A stretch of DNA of 40,906 nt, from contig CALPON020000009.1 in the NCBI GenBank assembly GCA_943325195.2, positions 1-40,906 of the forward strand. The letters are read 5' to 3'. Shown in pieces: positions 18,801 through 25,500 of this stretch. A program made the translations under genes and the position numbers. The stretch comes from Sphingobacterium thalpophilum. Its GTDB lineage: Bacteria; Bacteroidota; Bacteroidia; B-17B0; Aurantibacillaceae. Under the pieces are notes generated by a model, which was given only the letters and a program-made list of their open reading frames with translations, was not told the origin of the DNA and made no database searches. Positions within the stretch are counted from its first letter, which is position 1; every line of letters starts with the position of its first letter.

Positions 18801-19222
18801 AAAATCCTGTGCAGTTGGGCAACAGTTCAACAGACTTCGTCACGGTGAGTCCTTCAGCCATAAGCAGTCCAAGCATTGTGGTTTATACCAACAGCATCAG
18901 CACTTACCCTGAAGCGACGGAAGAAAATGGTATCAAAACGGATGAAAAAGGAATCTGCTATAAAATTCAGTTGGGAGCCTTCAGCAAAGAAGTCCCCGAG
19001 GACATGGTAAACCTATTTAATCAGATTAAGAACTGGCCCGTTGAATACAAAATCATCAACGGACTGTATGTGTATACCGCTGGAAATTATAGTTCAGTCA
19101 AATTTGCATTTGCGCTGCGTGATGAAATTAAGGAGTTGGGACTGCAAGACGCCTACCTTACGGTTTATCGTGATGCTAGCAAACTGTCGGGTACAGAAGC
19201 AGAAGAGTTACTTCGCGAGTAA
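12860..19222 (+). CDS. Giant TPR-PD40-CRD-coiled-coil protein with three SPOR-like modules
   Basis: About 2,120 residues, probably periplasmic. A signal peptide ends near residue 34 (LLILSVAHAQ). Domains in order: TPR-like helices (35-145; YDEAYKYYSQLVSNFPKD); PD40 propeller blades (205-365; FPFLHPDGKTLYFASKG); a carboxypeptidase-regulatory-like beta domain (359-445; VKGQVK to LEIPSGLKIALTVETPG); a huge Ala/Glu/Lys-rich helical and coiled-coil region (507-1667) with Lys/Pro-rich linkers; and three SPOR-like modules (about 1758-1840, 1888-1965, 2033-2110) beginning FRVQIGAFK, YTIQIGVFTK and YKIQLGAFSK. SPOR domains bind denuded peptidoglycan. The first three domains match the order in the T9SS protein PorE, whose OmpA-like end is absent here. 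The frame extends to an ATG at 12722, but that adds 46 unlikely residues before the signal peptide. The function is inferred as an envelope scaffold, not shown. Confidence 0.85.
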   Translation: MPESTWTSSYLVKSIFRKNILVLVSLLILSVAHAQPGDEIKMQADKLFKEEKYDEAYKYYSQLVSNFPKDPEYNFRLGVCMIYSEPDKTKCIPFLKTSAANTAEAPKEVLFYLGKAYHINYRFDEAIRNYNEFKKTASSGLQKKLLVDREIASCNSGKRLLSNVTDLVVLNKKELAKVDYFRSYDMKKMGKLLAKPDEFKTSLDKKKKDNSIVFLPSKSDVIYFSSYGDDPATGKDIYTSRRVNGVFGKPEKVQMINTEFDEDFPFLHPDGKTLYFASKGFNSMGGYDIFRSTFNPGTQTWNAPVNMEFPVNSPDDDFLYVTDSLETVAFFSTGRQSPPGKIDVLKVKTKRRAMDMMAVKGQVKSDQSDQSLASVITVKIIGGPQEFGKFNATEEGNYTLEIPSGLKIALTVETPGMQTQTAEVLVPATESLKPMRQTISYQNGQLSIENSFEDTAGDDSYLEYLNVIEKKAKLNVNGTEGTEDAAPLAAVTGATTPAPTSSVTPRSNKELGDIARKDAEESRSEAALLRSESQNAIDAGTSFNTEAQRKKVAADLARETEPAVADSLLKGSERDAELSTRILAFGNALAEDAERKEKEAALNEQYSSELAIAISTKDPKSVQKLADLQKQIEELSKQENASAERLSALKSEIAESEKVVSQLETENQELSASITELSGLIKNKELELDQARKKKDKERLSEELANLRLEKSSQENELETNKTTSTRVQDELGAGKKELSVATTLRESAVAAAPKSAPANLNAKQLRDFYASKILTADNNDEGSIQSSNTALMSYTKDLEAALERSKAAQASLSPVEKQAQAAEIKALENDKKLIQTRLASNENRLNELAKIEKKEKVVLETNSTYQSIKANNPLEAMSLINEISSDLQDTEDELFSINYKSPAALQLRNEASASLNSASARQNQVLEDLRLAKEQLQKVDPNSAPEVVLADSLTAKAELLSLQAQELRDKASSATGTDKDNLISKAKKLEDQASDQNISASEISSQDKTLIFAANKENIQNLIKLNLATEQDLATARRLSDEAVLSFRKAGEIRIEAQAMLNKGSKLGSYSNAEDLESEAILKQEQAIELLMQTSGDFALKTANTSLVRAKAQAETPKEPGLNEALSTVNAGLVELGDLKLQSYQKLYQANAAELEALNAEVMAKESVALKTPSLKTELLRTKKLIGYAIEFKTSSDAANETNEKFNFLVTAVKQQNLAQQKLAELKFNIDKAESQAKMAPVVTEVVAIETTVEPTQEKTNTAAVKTNEPLAVKQKNTSPSPKKPVQTKKAVPPPNKSEPVVARVTAKNNAVSQTESRIIDISEVAKKDTSSSQVITYLDSKNQILKNEEAGTMIQSSLARLKSLETEMTAANEVVRRNDALQNNLINASAEPAEMRTKADALLDESEKLSAEAAEAKASAAKAAGLQRDAFLTEARELEKESQEKMMTSAQQMQMANEKEVRGNSLAIQELLELLNKDDADAAAALKQSNDDLTALKTSIRNLREEVNAQTNPSAKMGAIGNAEEKEVELLQLQGKILSSLRQRYPDYTMTPVADDLTSLDPQAEEKRKELMDEQYTQMINLTNGYSLEYETAKVAVPVSMTDADLELKKNADELNTESKRLLIASAMEPDYSRRMRLLALAAKYGNYAVEQLAQITQPGQSKVAQNNKKSPAGMDFSKVQMVDASQPASQTQKRTKAPQEKPVAAKKEKETISTPSVAAAQPAAVAKTTGIKIAKGNAYTNANPIPINAPMEQGLVFRVQIGAFKTAIPNNAFKGLSPMNGETTASGYIRYTAGNFQKMEGATAVKNDLRGLGYGDAFVVAYLDGKRISISDALAAMKEKGILIDEAAPKTAGITANENIPRAAQSAEVIAPVKVAKELEKSKALLYTIQIGVFTKQATVAQLRGLTPVCAESLTNGLFRYTAGIYNSPERVVDAKNKVANMGFRDAFVSAYRDGKRISFGEARTLQQNDPAIQTESENPVQLGNSSTDFVTVSPSAISSPSIVVYTNSISTYPEATEENGIKTDEKGICYKIQLGAFSKEVPEDMVNLFNQIKNWPVEYKIINGLYVYTAGNYSSVKFAFALRDEIKELGLQDAYLTVYRDASKLSGTEAEELLRE
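15710..17850 (+). repeat. Internal helical repeats in the giant protein
   Basis: Two ungapped ~55-residue segments align well: 15710-15874 (ADSLTAKAELLSLQAQELR...) and 17060-17224 (ADALLDESEKLSAEAAEAK...). They are exactly 450 codons apart. Both share the AD-L-E-LS-A pattern and a later D-L-A-LE pattern. A shorter relative lies at 17699-17850 (ADELNTESKRLL). This suggests that the rod grew by duplication of a helical unit. Confidence 0.6.
18131..19200 (+). repeat. Three SPOR-like module repeats
   Basis: Three related coding units at about 18131-18380, 18521-18755 and 18956-19190. Each begins with a VQIGAF-like strand, has a central RYTAG or VYTAG core (YIRYTAGNF, LFRYTAGIY, LYVYTAGNY), and ends with DAF-AY-DGKRIS or a variant. 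The third copy has drifted most at its end (RDASKLS). Confidence 0.8.
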
Positions 19223-20047
19223 TTACATTTTACCGCTGATTTCAAGCAAATGCTGCAATTGATCTGTTTGAATAAAATCTGGATTAAGCGGAAGGGTCCT
19301 CAAATTATCGCTTTTACTTTGCTGATTAAACAGGGTCACACGAAGATTCCTTTGATGAGCTTCCTCTACCTGCTCAACTGATACACGATTAAGGTCAAAG
19401 GTTACGCCAAAAAAATCATAGTTATCGGCAATTTCCAGTGCAGTTTCTATCTGTTCGGAATAATAAAATAAGCGAAGTTGCGGCAGAGCCTGACGCAATT
19501 GCAGAAGGAGCTCTGGACTGGTGCTTTCAACAAAGCTGCGTTCTTGCAGGTTAAATTCCCGCAGCAGCTTCGAAAGGGCACGCGCCATAACGGGAAATTG
19601 TTTTTGCGTGAGATCGTAGCTTTTCAATTCAAAAGTCAGAATGCTGATCGTATCGTTAAGTGCTTCTAGAAAGTCACGGACTGGGATAAGCTTGAAGGCT
19701 TCCGATTTCAATGACTTATAATGACAGTCGATTTCCTCTGCAGTCATCTCCCCTATCCGCCCTGCGCACTGTGTATTTTCAGAAAGTTCTGATGCGTGAA
19801 AAAGAAAGAGTACAGAGTCAAGAGACATCTGCACATCCATCTCTGTACCATCAGCCCCCAATTTGAGAGCAGCTAGAAGTGATTCTTTGGAATCTATCGG
19901 CAATAAGGATTTAATGCCCATTCCGCCATGGCCAAACACCCCAATCTGCCCACCGGAAAGATTGGTAATCCGAATAATTTCGGGATCTTTTTTGCATGTG
20001 AAAAAAAGAAAGGACAGTAAGACAACTGTTACCAGTACTATTCGCAT
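19223..20047 (-). CDS. Lipoprotein GDPD-family protein with altered HRG motif
   Basis: A 274-residue relative of glycerophosphodiester phosphodiesterases, which hydrolyse glycerophosphodiesters to glycerol-3-phosphate and an alcohol. The N-terminus is a lipoprotein signal with a lipobox-like FFTC (Cys18). Conserved catalytic or metal positions are present: His40, Glu69-x-Asp71 (GTEMDV), His84 and Glu140-x-Lys142 (TFELKS). However the family HRG reads H40-G41-G42 and the later HD reads H84-A85, so two usually conserved side chains are missing. It may be active with altered chemistry or substrate, or may be inactive. Its stop abuts the stop of the giant gene with no gap. It starts about 25 bp after the htpG terminator. 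Confidence 0.8.
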   Translation of the reverse strand: MRIVLVTVVLLSFLFFTCKKDPEIIRITNLSGGQIGVFGHGGMGIKSLLPIDSKESLLAALKLGADGTEMDVQMSLDSVLFLFHASELSENTQCAGRIGEMTAEEIDCHYKSLKSEAFKLIPVRDFLEALNDTISILTFELKSYDLTQKQFPVMARALSKLLREFNLQERSFVESTSPELLLQLRQALPQLRLFYYSEQIETALEIADNYDFFGVTFDLNRVSVEQVEEAHQRNLRVTLFNQQSKSDNLRTLPLNPDFIQTDQLQHLLEISGKM

Positions 20048-20063
20048 CGGTTAAAGATATTAA

Positions 20064-20087
20064 ATAAAAAAAGCCGGTTACCCGGCT
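20064..20087 (-). terminator. Rho-independent terminator of htpG
   Basis: On the minus strand, AGCCGG-GTAA-CCGGCT (20072-20087) forms a perfect 6-bp GC-rich stem with a 4-nt loop followed by a T tract (TTTTTTTATTTA). It lies 28 bp after the htpG stop and just upstream of the GDPD gene, so the two genes are probably separate units. Confidence 0.85.
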
Positions 20088-20115
20088 CCTTAAAAAAATA
20101 AAAGGTCTAAAAAGA

Positions 20116-22017
20116 TTATATCAGTTCGACACTCCGCTTGATAAAGCTGGTTAACTTTTCACCTTTCAAAAGTCCCTGTGAGAGCAAGGCTAAATCAGCG
20201 GCCTGTTTTGCCAGTGCCGACTTTTTATCAACATCACCTTCTGCTAGAATTTTTCCGATCAGCGGATGATTGGCATTGACCACGAGGTTATACATTTCCG
20301 GCATATTGCCATAAAATCCCATTCCGCCGCCACCTAAAGCGCTCATGTCTTTCATTCTACGCATGAACTCGGGACGGGTAATGATCATCGGAGAATCAGT
20401 TTCACTCAGGTTTTCGAAGACCACCGAGAACTGTTCTTTATTTACCGCCCCTTCAATAATAGGCTTTAACGTGTTTTGTTCCTCTTCAGTAATTTTAGAA
20501 ATAGTGTTTTCCTCCTTGCTGATAAGTTTATCAACCGTATCGGAATCTACGCGAACAAATGAAACGTCTTTTAATTTGCTTTCCAGGTGATTGATAAAAT
20601 GCGGATCTAGCATTGTTTCCATTAAGAGGACGTCATACCCGCGCGATTTTGCGGCATCGATATAGGCATGTTGTTCTTCCGCATTGGTGGCGTAAAGAAA
20701 GACGATTTTTTTATTTTTATCAGTTTGCAGCGGCTTTACTTTCTCTTCAAACTCTTCGAAGGTGAAGAATGTGGTATCCGTTGTTTTCAGCAAGGCAAAT
20801 TTTGCGGTTTTTTCGTAAAATTTCTCATCACTGATCATGCCGTATTGCACAAAAATCTTGATATCATCCCATTTCTTTTCAAAATCGCTGCGGTCTTTTT
20901 TGAATAATTCCTCGAGTTTATCCGCTACCTTTTTGGTGATATGGCCTGCTATTTTCTTCACGTTACCATCTGCCTGCAGATAGCTTCTACTCACGTTAAG
21001 GGGGATATCTGGACTGTCAATTACACCGCGGAGCAAGGTTAAAAAGTCGGGGACAATGTTTTCGACGTTATCCGTTACGAAGACCTGATTACTGTAGAGC
21101 TGAATCCTATCCTTTGGCATTTCAAGCTTATTTGTAAGCTTTGGAAAATAGAGAATACCGGTAAGATTGAAAGGGAAATCAACATTCAGATGGATATGAA
21201 ACAAGGGTTGTTCAAACTGCATGGGATATAACTCCCGGTAAAAGTTTTTATAGTCCTCATCGCTCAAATCAGCTGGTTTACGAGTCCATGCTGGACTAGG
21301 ATTATTGACGATATTATCAATCTCCTTTTCAATTTCCTTTACATCTTCCTCCTTTTCACCTTCTTTCAAATCCGGCTTGACCCATTCTTTTTTTGTTCCG
21401 AATTTAATTTCTACGGGTAAAAATTTGCAATATTTACTGAGCAGTTCTTGAATTTTGGCTGTTTCGAGGTATTCTTCACAATCGTCAGCGATGTGAAGTA
21501 CGATGTTGGTGCCCCGTTCAGTGCGGTTGCTGATTTCTTCAATGGTGTATTCTGGACTTCCATCACATTCCCAGCGGACAGCCTTGGCGCCTTCCTTATG
21601 GGATAAGGAGAAGATCTCTACTTTCTTTGCCACCATGAAGGCGGAGTAGAAGCCCAAACCAAAGTGGCCGATGACTACATTTTTATCGACCTTGTCTTTG
21701 TATTTAGTTACAAACTCTTCTGCTCCAGAGAACGCAATCTGAGTGATGTATTTTTCGATTTCATCCTTGGTCATCCCTAGCCCTCTGTCTTTGATGACAA
21801 TGGTTTTGGAAGCTTTGTCCACCACGACTTCAATTCTGAGGTCGCCAAGTTCATCTTTTACCTCGCCCATGCGGGCAAGCGCTTTCAGTTTTTGTGTAGC
21901 ATCCACGGCATTACTAACAAGTTCTCTTAAGAAAATCTCGTTATCGCTGTAGAGGAATTTTTTAATAATTGGAAAAATATTTTCCGTTTGAACATTAATC
22001 TTTCCGTTTGTGCTCAT
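20116..22017 (-). CDS. htpG: Molecular chaperone HtpG (Hsp90)
   Basis: Cytosolic Hsp90 chaperone of 633 residues, using ATP-driven clamp closure to remodel client proteins. The N-terminal GHKL ATPase domain carries FLRELVSNAVDATQKL (catalytic Glu and Mg-binding Asn), DRGLGMTKDEI and the lid/glycine motif GHFGLGFYSAFMV. The middle domain contains NVSRSYLQAD with the conserved Arg that contacts ATP. The C-terminal dimerisation region ends KRSVELI. A frame extension reaches an ATG at 22056, but MSTNGKINVQTE at 22017 is the standard Hsp90 beginning. It is a single-gene unit with its own terminator. No clear heat-shock promoter or CIRCE element was seen. Confidence 0.97.
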   Translation of the reverse strand: MSTNGKINVQTENIFPIIKKFLYSDNEIFLRELVSNAVDATQKLKALARMGEVKDELGDLRIEVVVDKASKTIVIKDRGLGMTKDEIEKYITQIAFSGAEEFVTKYKDKVDKNVVIGHFGLGFYSAFMVAKKVEIFSLSHKEGAKAVRWECDGSPEYTIEEISNRTERGTNIVLHIADDCEEYLETAKIQELLSKYCKFLPVEIKFGTKKEWVKPDLKEGEKEEDVKEIEKEIDNIVNNPSPAWTRKPADLSDEDYKNFYRELYPMQFEQPLFHIHLNVDFPFNLTGILYFPKLTNKLEMPKDRIQLYSNQVFVTDNVENIVPDFLTLLRGVIDSPDIPLNVSRSYLQADGNVKKIAGHITKKVADKLEELFKKDRSDFEKKWDDIKIFVQYGMISDEKFYEKTAKFALLKTTDTTFFTFEEFEEKVKPLQTDKNKKIVFLYATNAEEQHAYIDAAKSRGYDVLLMETMLDPHFINHLESKLKDVSFVRVDSDTVDKLISKEENTISKITEEEQNTLKPIIEGAVNKEQFSVVFENLSETDSPMIITRPEFMRRMKDMSALGGGGMGFYGNMPEMYNLVVNANHPLIGKILAEGDVDKKSALAKQAADLALLSQGLLKGEKLTSFIKRSVELI

Positions 22018-22191
22018 GGTTTTGAATGTAGATTTATTAACAGTTATTACGAGCAATTAATGTACCAAAACCAAAAAACTGACAAGTTGGCAAGGGACCT
22101 TCATTAATCCTGCAAAAACGACGCGGTTAACTGCCCGCAGCAAAGGTTTGGTTCACGAGATAATACCCATCTTTCACTCATTTATAAGGTA

Positions 22192-22207
22192 TTTCTAAAA
22201 TTAGAAA
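22192..22207. repeat. Inverted repeat TTTCTAA-AA-TTAGAAA
   Basis: A perfect 7-bp inverted repeat with a 2-nt centre, in the 276-bp gap between htpG and the glycine-rich T9SS gene. It could be an operator or a weak AT hairpin, and similar repeats occur by chance in AT-rich spacers. I found no clear -7 box in this gap. Confidence 0.3.
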
Positions 22208-22293
22208 CACTGTTATCTCTTAATTTAGTGGGCTGTTGTAGCGAACCTATTTGCTACCTCGGTATTTATAATTTAAAACTAGAGACAGTTCGT

Positions 22294-25200
22294 ATGAAAA
22301 AATATTTTCTCGCATTTGATCGTTTAAAATTAGTTGGTTTCCTTTTAGCAGGTAGTCTAATTTCCAGTGCACAGACGCCTACCTTACAGACTTTTGGATT
22401 TACGGGTTCGGTTCAATCTTTCACGGTTCCGCCATGCGTCACCAGCATTACTGTGGTTGCTAGAGGAGCACAAGGAACTTCGACCACCTCACCAGGTGGC
22501 CTCGGTGGCGCAGCTAGAGGTATTATGAGTGTTGTACCAGGACAGGTAGTAAATATCTATGTCGGTGGTCAAAATGGATATAATGGCGGTGGCTTAGGAG
22601 CTACCACTGGGATTGGCGGTGGCGCCTCTGATGTTCGTTTTTCCCCATATACAATAGCTGCCCGCCAAATTGTGGCAGGTGGCGGTGGTGCAGGCGGTGC
22701 GACAAATACTAATGCAGCCGGCGGTGGCGGTGGCGGTGGTGTGGTAGTGGGAACAAATTTTGTCGGTGGCGGCGGAGGAATTGGTGTGAATGGTGCACTC
22801 CCCCCTGTTGGCGGCTCATCCGGCAGTACAGCTGGTGGTGCAGGCGGTGTTAACAGCGGATCCTTCGGGGGTGCTGGTGGTGGCGGCGGGCTAACTAGCG
22901 GTGGCGGCGGCGGTACCAATACTTCCTATGTTGCAGGCGGCTCCGGAAGTCTTGGAATTGGTGGCAATGGTCTTGGTACTACTGGCGGAGCCGGTGGTGG
23001 TGGTGGCTACTACGGTGGCGGCGGTTCATCGGGAGGGACAAACGCAAATGCCGGAGGCGGCGGTGGATCGTCGTGGACAGGAACCCTTTCTAGTCCCGGT
23101 TTCACCGCATCTACAAATGCCGGTAATGGCTCAGTTACCTTTTCATATACGACTTTAGGTACCGGTATATCCGCTGTCAGCAATCCCACTGCGATCTGTG
23201 CGGGCAGCTCTGCCACCTTAACGGCTGGTAGCGTAAACTCGTTTACCTGGAACACCGGCGCTACAACCAATTCTATTCTTGTTTCACCAACGGCGACGGG
23301 TAATTATACTGTACAGGGGACCAATTCCTTTGGTTGTACCTCTTCCGTTGTTATTACGGTGACCGTCAATGCCGGATTGCCGGTGATGACGATTGCAAAC
23401 ACGGCCTCGGCAAGCGGGGGCATTTGTCCTACCGGCACCCTAAACTTATCAGCTTCGGGAGCCACTAGCTTTACCTGGAACAACTCCGTAACAAATGGAG
23501 TAACCTTTGCCCCGGTAAGCTCAAATACTTACGTTGTGACAGGCCAGAATGCATGCGGGACGAGCTCTGCAGCTGTTTCTGTTTCATTACACCCGCTGCC
23601 GTCTGTTTCAGCTGTTTCAAGTCAATCAACAATTTGCTCTGGAAATCCGGTCTTAGTGAGTGGTGTCGGAAATGCAGTGACCTACAGTGTTGTCAATTCT
23701 TTGATTCCCTATGCCACGAACTTCTTTCCATCTGCCACTGCTCTGTATACGATTGCGGGAACAAGCGCATTATCCTGTACAAATAGTGCGGTAGTAGGTG
23801 TGACTGTAATCAGCACGCCGATAAATCCACCACTCGCCACACCCCCACTCATTTGTGTAGGTGGAACAGCTTCACTCAGTTCAAGCGGTGCAACAACCTA
23901 CAGCTGGATCAGCTCAAGTGGAATTATCACTGGAAGTCTGGTGACGGTTTCACCAACAATCAATACCACTTATACGTTGACCAAATCGAATGCAAATTGC
24001 ATTGATACACAGACCCTTCTTTTATTTGTGAATCCATTACCAACGGTTTTTGCTATCGCTTCCCCAACACTCATTTGTGCATCGAGACCGGCCACTTTAC
24101 AGGCTGGTGGTGCACAGACCTATACTTGGTTTGCGGCTGGTCCTCCATCTTTTTCTGTAACGGGAGCAAGTCCTGTGGTTTCTCCTAGCATTACTACCCT
24201 CTACACGGTGGCGGCATCCAACGGTACTTGCGCGAATACGACTACGGTCTTGTTAAGTACAAATCCCAATCCAACGTTAAGCATTTCGCCAACCAGCACG
24301 AGTATTTGTCAGGGTGATGCAGTGAGTTTGACGGTGAGCGGAGCCAGCGGTTATAGCTGGACAGTTGGAGCAATAACATCCAACAGCAACAGTGCAACGA
24401 TTACGGAAACGCCGACAGCATCTGTCAACTATCAGGTGACGGGAATCAATAACTTTAATTGTACCACAAATGCACAACAAGTTGTTGTCGTGAGAACGAC
24501 ACCAACGCTGCAAATTGCCACGACCAAGTCGCTGGTCTGCATTGGCGGAATTAGTAATTTAACGGTATCAGCTCAGGCAGGACCCTGCACGTATACCTGG
24601 GATGCAAATGCGGGCGGTGTCAACGCGCCTGTGGCACCCGTTAATGTGTTCAACAGCACGACCTACAGTGTGGTGGGGCGCGCAACCAATCAGTGTACTG
24701 CTGCTGCTTTTTATCAGGTACTTGTTTTCCAGCCTACTTTTGCAGTCAATAGCCCTACCTCTAGTTGTCTTGGAGGGACCATTAATCTGATTGCCACTGG
24801 CGCAAACAGCTATACTTGGAATGGAAACCAGCCATTCTCTCAGATTGCAGTATCGCCAAATACGGCAACTTTCTACATTGTGGCAGCGACCTCTTCGTCC
24901 AATACGGTCAATTGTATTAGCACTAATACGGTGTTTGTGACCATTTACAATAATCCAACCATCACAGCAGTACCAAGCAGGACGCAGATTTGTCGCGGCG
25001 AATTTACCGACATTCTTGCCGGTGGAGCCTTAACCTATACGCTGAATACTGGCCTATCTGGATCGGTTATCCCTGTTAATCCGTCTACTAATACAACCTA
25101 TACGTTGACAGGTACCGATCAAAATGGCTGTACAAATACAACAACGGTTCAGGTAAGGACTTCCATCTGTTTTGGTCTGGACGAACAAAGCAGCTTGAGC

Positions 25201-25428
25201 AAGTTAGTCGTTTATCCAAATCCCAGCAACAGCCATTTTACAATAAAGGCAGAAACAGATATGCGCTTACAATTGTTTAATGAACTGGGACAATTGGTTA
25301 AGGAACTGAGTGTGACGAAACAAACGGGCTTTCATGTTCAGGTGGATCATCTTGCGAGTGGCATTTACTTTCTAAAAGATGCCCAGCAACCTTCTGCCAG
25401 CCCTCTTAAAATTGTTATTACACATTAA
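22294..25428 (+). CDS. Glycine-rich, multi-Ig-like T9SS-secreted protein
   Basis: Predicted large surface or secreted protein of 1,044 residues. A signal peptide (MKKYFLAFDRLKLVGFLLAG...SSAQ) precedes a lectin-like or glycine-rich domain (about 28-290) with long GGGG-type loops such as GGGGAGGATNTNAAGGGGGG. Then come about nine tandem Ig/PKD-like modules of 70-80 residues, each opening with an ICxG-like strand (ICAGSSATLTAG, ICVGGTASLSSSG, ICQGDAVSLTVSG, ICRGEFTDILAGG). The T9SS type A domain closes it (LVVYPNPSNSHFTIKA ... LASGIYFLKD). The upstream ATG at 22228 would add 22 residues before the signal, so 22294 is preferred. A strong terminator follows. An adhesion or matrix role is an inference. 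Confidence 0.87.
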   Translation: MKKYFLAFDRLKLVGFLLAGSLISSAQTPTLQTFGFTGSVQSFTVPPCVTSITVVARGAQGTSTTSPGGLGGAARGIMSVVPGQVVNIYVGGQNGYNGGGLGATTGIGGGASDVRFSPYTIAARQIVAGGGGAGGATNTNAAGGGGGGGVVVGTNFVGGGGGIGVNGALPPVGGSSGSTAGGAGGVNSGSFGGAGGGGGLTSGGGGGTNTSYVAGGSGSLGIGGNGLGTTGGAGGGGGYYGGGGSSGGTNANAGGGGGSSWTGTLSSPGFTASTNAGNGSVTFSYTTLGTGISAVSNPTAICAGSSATLTAGSVNSFTWNTGATTNSILVSPTATGNYTVQGTNSFGCTSSVVITVTVNAGLPVMTIANTASASGGICPTGTLNLSASGATSFTWNNSVTNGVTFAPVSSNTYVVTGQNACGTSSAAVSVSLHPLPSVSAVSSQSTICSGNPVLVSGVGNAVTYSVVNSLIPYATNFFPSATALYTIAGTSALSCTNSAVVGVTVISTPINPPLATPPLICVGGTASLSSSGATTYSWISSSGIITGSLVTVSPTINTTYTLTKSNANCIDTQTLLLFVNPLPTVFAIASPTLICASRPATLQAGGAQTYTWFAAGPPSFSVTGASPVVSPSITTLYTVAASNGTCANTTTVLLSTNPNPTLSISPTSTSICQGDAVSLTVSGASGYSWTVGAITSNSNSATITETPTASVNYQVTGINNFNCTTNAQQVVVVRTTPTLQIATTKSLVCIGGISNLTVSAQAGPCTYTWDANAGGVNAPVAPVNVFNSTTYSVVGRATNQCTAAAFYQVLVFQPTFAVNSPTSSCLGGTINLIATGANSYTWNGNQPFSQIAVSPNTATFYIVAATSSSNTVNCISTNTVFVTIYNNPTITAVPSRTQICRGEFTDILAGGALTYTLNTGLSGSVIPVNPSTNTTYTLTGTDQNGCTNTTTVQVRTSICFGLDEQSSLSKLVVYPNPSNSHFTIKAETDMRLQLFNELGQLVKELSVTKQTGFHVQVDHLASGIYFLKDAQQPSASPLKIVITH
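22560..23075 (+). repeat. GGT/GGC-rich low-complexity glycine codons
   Basis: Runs of GGTGGCGGTGGC-like codons encode the Gly-rich loops of the T9SS protein. The purine/pyrimidine bias opens long frames in other phases, including a proline-rich one on the minus strand at 22569-22919, which is an artefact. Replication slippage here could vary the length of the loops. Confidence 0.75.
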
Positions 25429-25448
25429 AAACTGCCACCATAAATTAA

Positions 25449-25478
25449 AATCCGTCCCCTTGGGGCGGATTTTTTTTT
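25449..25478 (+). terminator. Rho-independent terminator of the glycine-rich gene
   Basis: AATCCG-T-CCCC pairs with GGGG-CGGATT around a TT loop, with one bulged T, followed by nine or so T residues. It begins 21 bp after the stop codon. Confidence 0.88.
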
Positions 25479-25500
25479 GAATTAGCGTACCTTTAATCAG

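Noticed and set aside
20048-20063. Promoter TATCTTTA for the GDPD gene (20052-20059)
   Set aside because: One mismatch, and it would place the -33 element inside the htpG terminator hairpin; too weak to annotate.
22569-22919. Proline-rich minus-strand ORF (PPPPP runs)
   Set aside because: It is the reverse complement of the GGT/GGC glycine codons of the T9SS gene; no start signal or independent support.
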